Shown: positions 61,839 to 64,000 of the stretch, in pieces
Layout: the number at the start of each line of letters is the position of its first letter
Position numbering within the stretch: the first letter of the stretch is position 1
NCBI RefSeq assembly: GCF_018613755.1
Contig: NZ_JAGGPP010000006.1
Span: 124,001-188,000, forward strand
Direction of reading: 5' to 3'
DNA: 64,000 nucleotides
Source of the DNA: Arthrobacter sp. ISL-72
GTDB lineage: Bacteria; Actinomycetota; Actinomycetes; Actinomycetales; Micrococcaceae
Program-made: the position numbers and the translations under genes
The notes under the pieces: generated by a model
Database searches by the model: none
What the model saw: the letters and a program-made list of their open reading frames with translations, nothing else
What the model was told of the DNA's origin: nothing

Positions 61839-62144
61839 CTAGTGACGGCCCCGCCGGCCGTGGTCGTCGTCGTCGCAGTAGCTAACCCACTTCCAGTAAT
61901 GACGGTCCCCGTGGCGCACCCTCTCCCAGTAGCCGTGCGTCTCACACCACCTCTTGTGATTCTTCCAGTTATGGTGGTCGCGGTCACGGTCGCGGCCGTG
62001 GTCCGTGTAGCTCTGGTTGGCCGAAACCGAAACGGACTTGAACCCAGTGTCCGCTGCAGCCGGTCCGGCAGCCATTGCGGTCCCGCCGATGCCGAGTCCT
62101 GCGGCGAGCAGGGTGGATGCGAGCAGTCCCATTGACCTCTTCAT
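61839..62144 (-). CDS. Small secreted His/Arg/Asp/Trp-rich protein
   Basis: 101 aa. A signal peptide (MKRSMGLLASTLLAAGLGIG, cleavage after AAA-D near residue 31) precedes a 60-residue mature part very rich in His, Arg, Asp and Trp/Tyr (DHGRDRDRDHHNWKNHKRW, RHGDRHYWKWVSYCDDDDHG) with two cysteines. This resembles small secreted, metal-rich or RNA/heparin-like binding proteins of Micrococcaceae, but I know no defined family. GGAAGAT precedes the ATG. Confidence 0.7.
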   Translation of the reverse strand: MKRSMGLLASTLLAAGLGIGGTAMAAGPAAADTGFKSVSVSANQSYTDHGRDRDRDHHNWKNHKRWCETHGYWERVRHGDRHYWKWVSYCDDDDHGRRGRH

Positions 62145-62771
62145 GAGATCTTCCTATCTTCTGTTCATTCCCATTGCAGAGCCGCAGGCTGACCCGGGCA
62201 GGCGGAATCGCCCCAAGTAATTCATGTGGCTTCCGGCGTGCCTCATAACGGGCTGTGCCGGGTTCAAAGATTCCTGTCGGAGGATGTCTGCGGTTGGTGG
62301 TCCCCAATAAGTGTGGCGGTACGTTCCATAAATCGGCGCGATGCCCCATTTTGCAGTGGCCTGATTCAGAGCGGCAACGCAGAGTCCTGCCGCATTTGGG
62401 AACCTCCGTGCCCCAACGGTGCGAGTCGTTTGTGCACGGATATGGATATTAAGGGCACCCCCGTGCCTACCCCTATATCCACAGCCCGGCTCGGGGGAGA
62501 GTCACCCTGAAACCTGGCTGTAGCGCTTGAACAACACCCTTCGCTACACCGATGTGCGGAGGTGAGTCCACCACTAACCATAGCCCTGGGGCAGAAATAA
62601 CAATAGAAGCACGGGTATATTACACGGGGAAATCGAGTAGTATTTATCCGGGACGTGCCATCAACGTTCCGGGGTTGGTTTTGTGTGCGAATTGCCCGGG
62701 AGTGCGCATTCCCCGCAAACTATCCGCGACAATACCCGCTGATGTTACGGATCCGATTCTCCGGCGGAGTT
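62145..62771. other. 627-bp gap without a convincing gene
   Basis: No frame on either strand shows recognisable protein features. The part near 62580-62660 is AT-rich (for example acaatagaagcacgggtatattac). The left edge holds the leader of the small secreted protein. It could be a decayed gene or a long promoter/3' region. Confidence 0.4.
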
Positions 62772-63755
62772 TCACCGCGCGTCGGTCATTTCCTCCGGAA
62801 CGGCCACAATATGCACCTCCGTGCCGTCCCGCAGCGCCGCAATGTCCAAGGGCGCGCCGATTGCCTCGGAAAAGAGCAGCTTCTGGAGGCTTTCCGCATT
62901 TGAAACGGACTTCCGCCCCACGCTCAGCAGGATGTCCCCGGCGCGGAGGCCTGCACGTTCGGCCGGTGATCCCGGCAGCACTTCGACCACCAGCAGCCCG
63001 TCATGATGGCCGGTACGGACCACCGAGCTCACCGGAAGTTGAACCGGAGTGTTGACGAGCCCAAGGTAGGCGCGCCGAACCCTTCCGTCGGAAAGAAGTG
63101 AGGCGATGATCCGCCGTGAGGTGGCATTGATCGGAACCGCCAGTCCCAGCCCCGCTCCGGCCACCGCCGTGTTGATGCCCACGATCCGGCCGCGGGCGTC
63201 CGCCAGCGCTCCGCCCGAGCTGCCGGCGTTGAGCGCGGCGTCGGTCTGGATGACGTCCTCGATCACGCGGCGGTTGCGTCCGGACCATACCGGGATGGAA
63301 CGTCCCAGGCCGCTGACAACACCCGCCGTCACGGAGCCCGAGAGCCCCAGGGGATTACCGACGGCGATGACCAGCTGGCCGACCCTGAGGAGTTCGGCGT
63401 CGCCGAATTCCGCCGGCGGGGCGTTGGGTGCCTTGCCGTGGACGATGGCCAGGTCTGAAAGGGGGTCGGCGCCCACCACTTCAAAGGCGGTCCGGGTGCC
63501 ATCGGCGAACACCGCGTGGCCCTTGCCCGCCGAGCCCACCACGTGGGCGTTGGTCAGCACGTACCCGTCCGAGGTGAACAGCACGCCTGAGCCTGCGCCG
63601 GCGCGGTATCTCCCGTTGCGTCCGTTGCCGGTCATTTCGACGGCGGCGACGTGCGGGGTGACGGTTTCCGCCACGCGGATGACCGTCGCGGAATACGAAT
63701 CCAGCGGGTCTTCCGCCGCGTTCGTGCCGGTGACTCCGCTGTCTACTGTTGCCAT
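62772..63755 (-). CDS. HtrA/DegP-type serine protease with one PDZ domain, no export signal
   Basis: 327 aa. The trypsin-like triad is His in LTNAHVVGS, Asp in DPLSDLAIVHG and Ser in NAGSSGGALA, followed by a PDZ domain (YLGLVNTPVQLP ... GSPAERAGLRAGDILLSVG). The N-terminal 30 residues (MATVDSGVTGTNAAEDPLDS) lack a signal peptide or membrane anchor, unlike most HtrA proteins. It should be cytosolic, or the start lies elsewhere. Confidence 0.9.
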   Translation of the reverse strand: MATVDSGVTGTNAAEDPLDSYSATVIRVAETVTPHVAAVEMTGNGRNGRYRAGAGSGVLFTSDGYVLTNAHVVGSAGKGHAVFADGTRTAFEVVGADPLSDLAIVHGKAPNAPPAEFGDAELLRVGQLVIAVGNPLGLSGSVTAGVVSGLGRSIPVWSGRNRRVIEDVIQTDAALNAGSSGGALADARGRIVGINTAVAGAGLGLAVPINATSRRIIASLLSDGRVRRAYLGLVNTPVQLPVSSVVRTGHHDGLLVVEVLPGSPAERAGLRAGDILLSVGRKSVSNAESLQKLLFSEAIGAPLDIAALRDGTEVHIVAVPEEMTDAR

Positions 63756-63840
63756 GGTGCGCCTCCTGACGTGTTGCCTTACCTATGTCAACGGACGGGG
63801 ACGCGGCGGTAGTCCGGTCAGTCGTACGCCGTCAGAGAAA

Positions 63841-64000
63841 TCAGAAGTGGTCCCGCAGCAGCCGGTGCCGTAGCTCCGGCCAGGCCGTGGCAAACGCCGG
63901 GTGGAGCTCCCTGTGTTCGACACCGTGGGTAGGTATCCAGCTCAGCTCGATACTCTCCGGATCACTGATGGCAGGTTCGAAGGATTCGACGACCCGTACC
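63841..64000 (-). CDS. C-terminal end of a NUDIX hydrolase (cut by the window edge)
   Basis: The last 52 codons read SDPESIELSWIPTHGVEHRE and LHPAFATAWPELRHRLLRD, ending at the TGA at 63841-63843. The pattern matches the C-terminal strand and helix of NUDIX hydrolases (E-x-x-x-x-W-x-P, LHPxFAxxWPxLR). The NUDIX box itself would lie beyond position 64000. Confidence 0.7.
   Translation of the reverse strand, partial: VRVVESFEPAISDPESIELSWIPTHGVEHRELHPAFATAWPELRHRLLRDHF

Overview
The window is high-GC DNA from an actinobacterium, most probably an Arthrobacter/Pseudarthrobacter-like member of the Micrococcaceae. The evidence is a DUF222-HNH gene, two mycothiol-type DinB-fold enzymes, a mycoredoxin, a thrS-HIT-phosphatidylinositol-phosphate-synthase-pdxS run, a LexA box of actinobacterial type, frequent GTG starts and leaderless-looking promoters. 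No rRNA, tRNA or CRISPR array was recognised. The assignment is from gene content only.

Layout. 1-3.1 kb is an accessory scar holding a doubly truncated istB, a frameshifted and internally deleted IS3-family transposase pair, and a small excisionase-like HTH protein. 3.1-7.1 kb is a low-gene region, then a polysaccharide locus: a membrane GT2 synthase, an unlisted 54-aa membrane peptide and a GH16 hydrolase. 7.2-13.7 kb holds a lipoprotein that has lost its signal peptide, ChaB/Rho-N, DUF2087 and DUF222-HNH proteins, a 421-aa unknown and two mycothiol-type enzymes. 13.9-16.2 kb is a complete polar amino-acid (possibly cystine) ABC transporter. 16.3-25.5 kb holds a dienelactone hydrolase, a CPBP protease, RNase Z, a truncated AlkD, an SLH-anchored polysaccharide deacetylase, a cupin, DUF1918 and DUF5671 proteins. 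25.5-28.4 kb is a DUF3311/SSS symporter pair and an EEP-fold phosphoesterase.

28.7-33.8 kb is the most interesting locus. A UDP-glucuronate decarboxylase-like SDR, GalE, a cellulose-synthase-like GT2 and a secreted GH53 endo-beta-1,4-galactanase lie on one strand with very tight spacing. It reads like a synthase/hydrolase exopolysaccharide operon whose polymer could be a beta-1,4-galactan. Directly behind it (33.9-38.0 kb, opposite strand) is a decaying operon. It carries an NAGPA-type protein fused by deletion to the tail of a GT2-GtrA protein, an intact DUF4956, a frameshifted VTC-domain protein and an internally deleted carbohydrate-binding lipoprotein.

38-47.8 kb holds a thioesterase, a DUF2177 stump, a lipoate-ligase-like protein, mycoredoxin, an SRAP protein, a VOC protein, chorismate mutase, an ion-homeostasis set (CPA1 antiporter, CBS protein, ArsB/NhaD permease) and two coupled GT9 enzymes. 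47.9-51.9 kb is an SOS unit (LexA box, DUF6504, dnaE2) without imuA'/imuB beside it. 52-56.4 kb is thrS, HIT, PIP synthase and pdxS. 56.5-64 kb holds an inverted-repeat element, an M3 peptidase, a CapA lipoprotein, an NTF2-like protein with a leaderless promoter, a hydrolase, a tyrosine phosphatase, a small secreted protein, an HtrA-type protease and a NUDIX fragment at the edge.

Two themes link the regions: repeated synthase-plus-hydrolase exopolysaccharide loci, and an unusual number of truncations, frameshifts and fused or overlapping gene ends, suggesting active deletion in this genome or an assembly problem.
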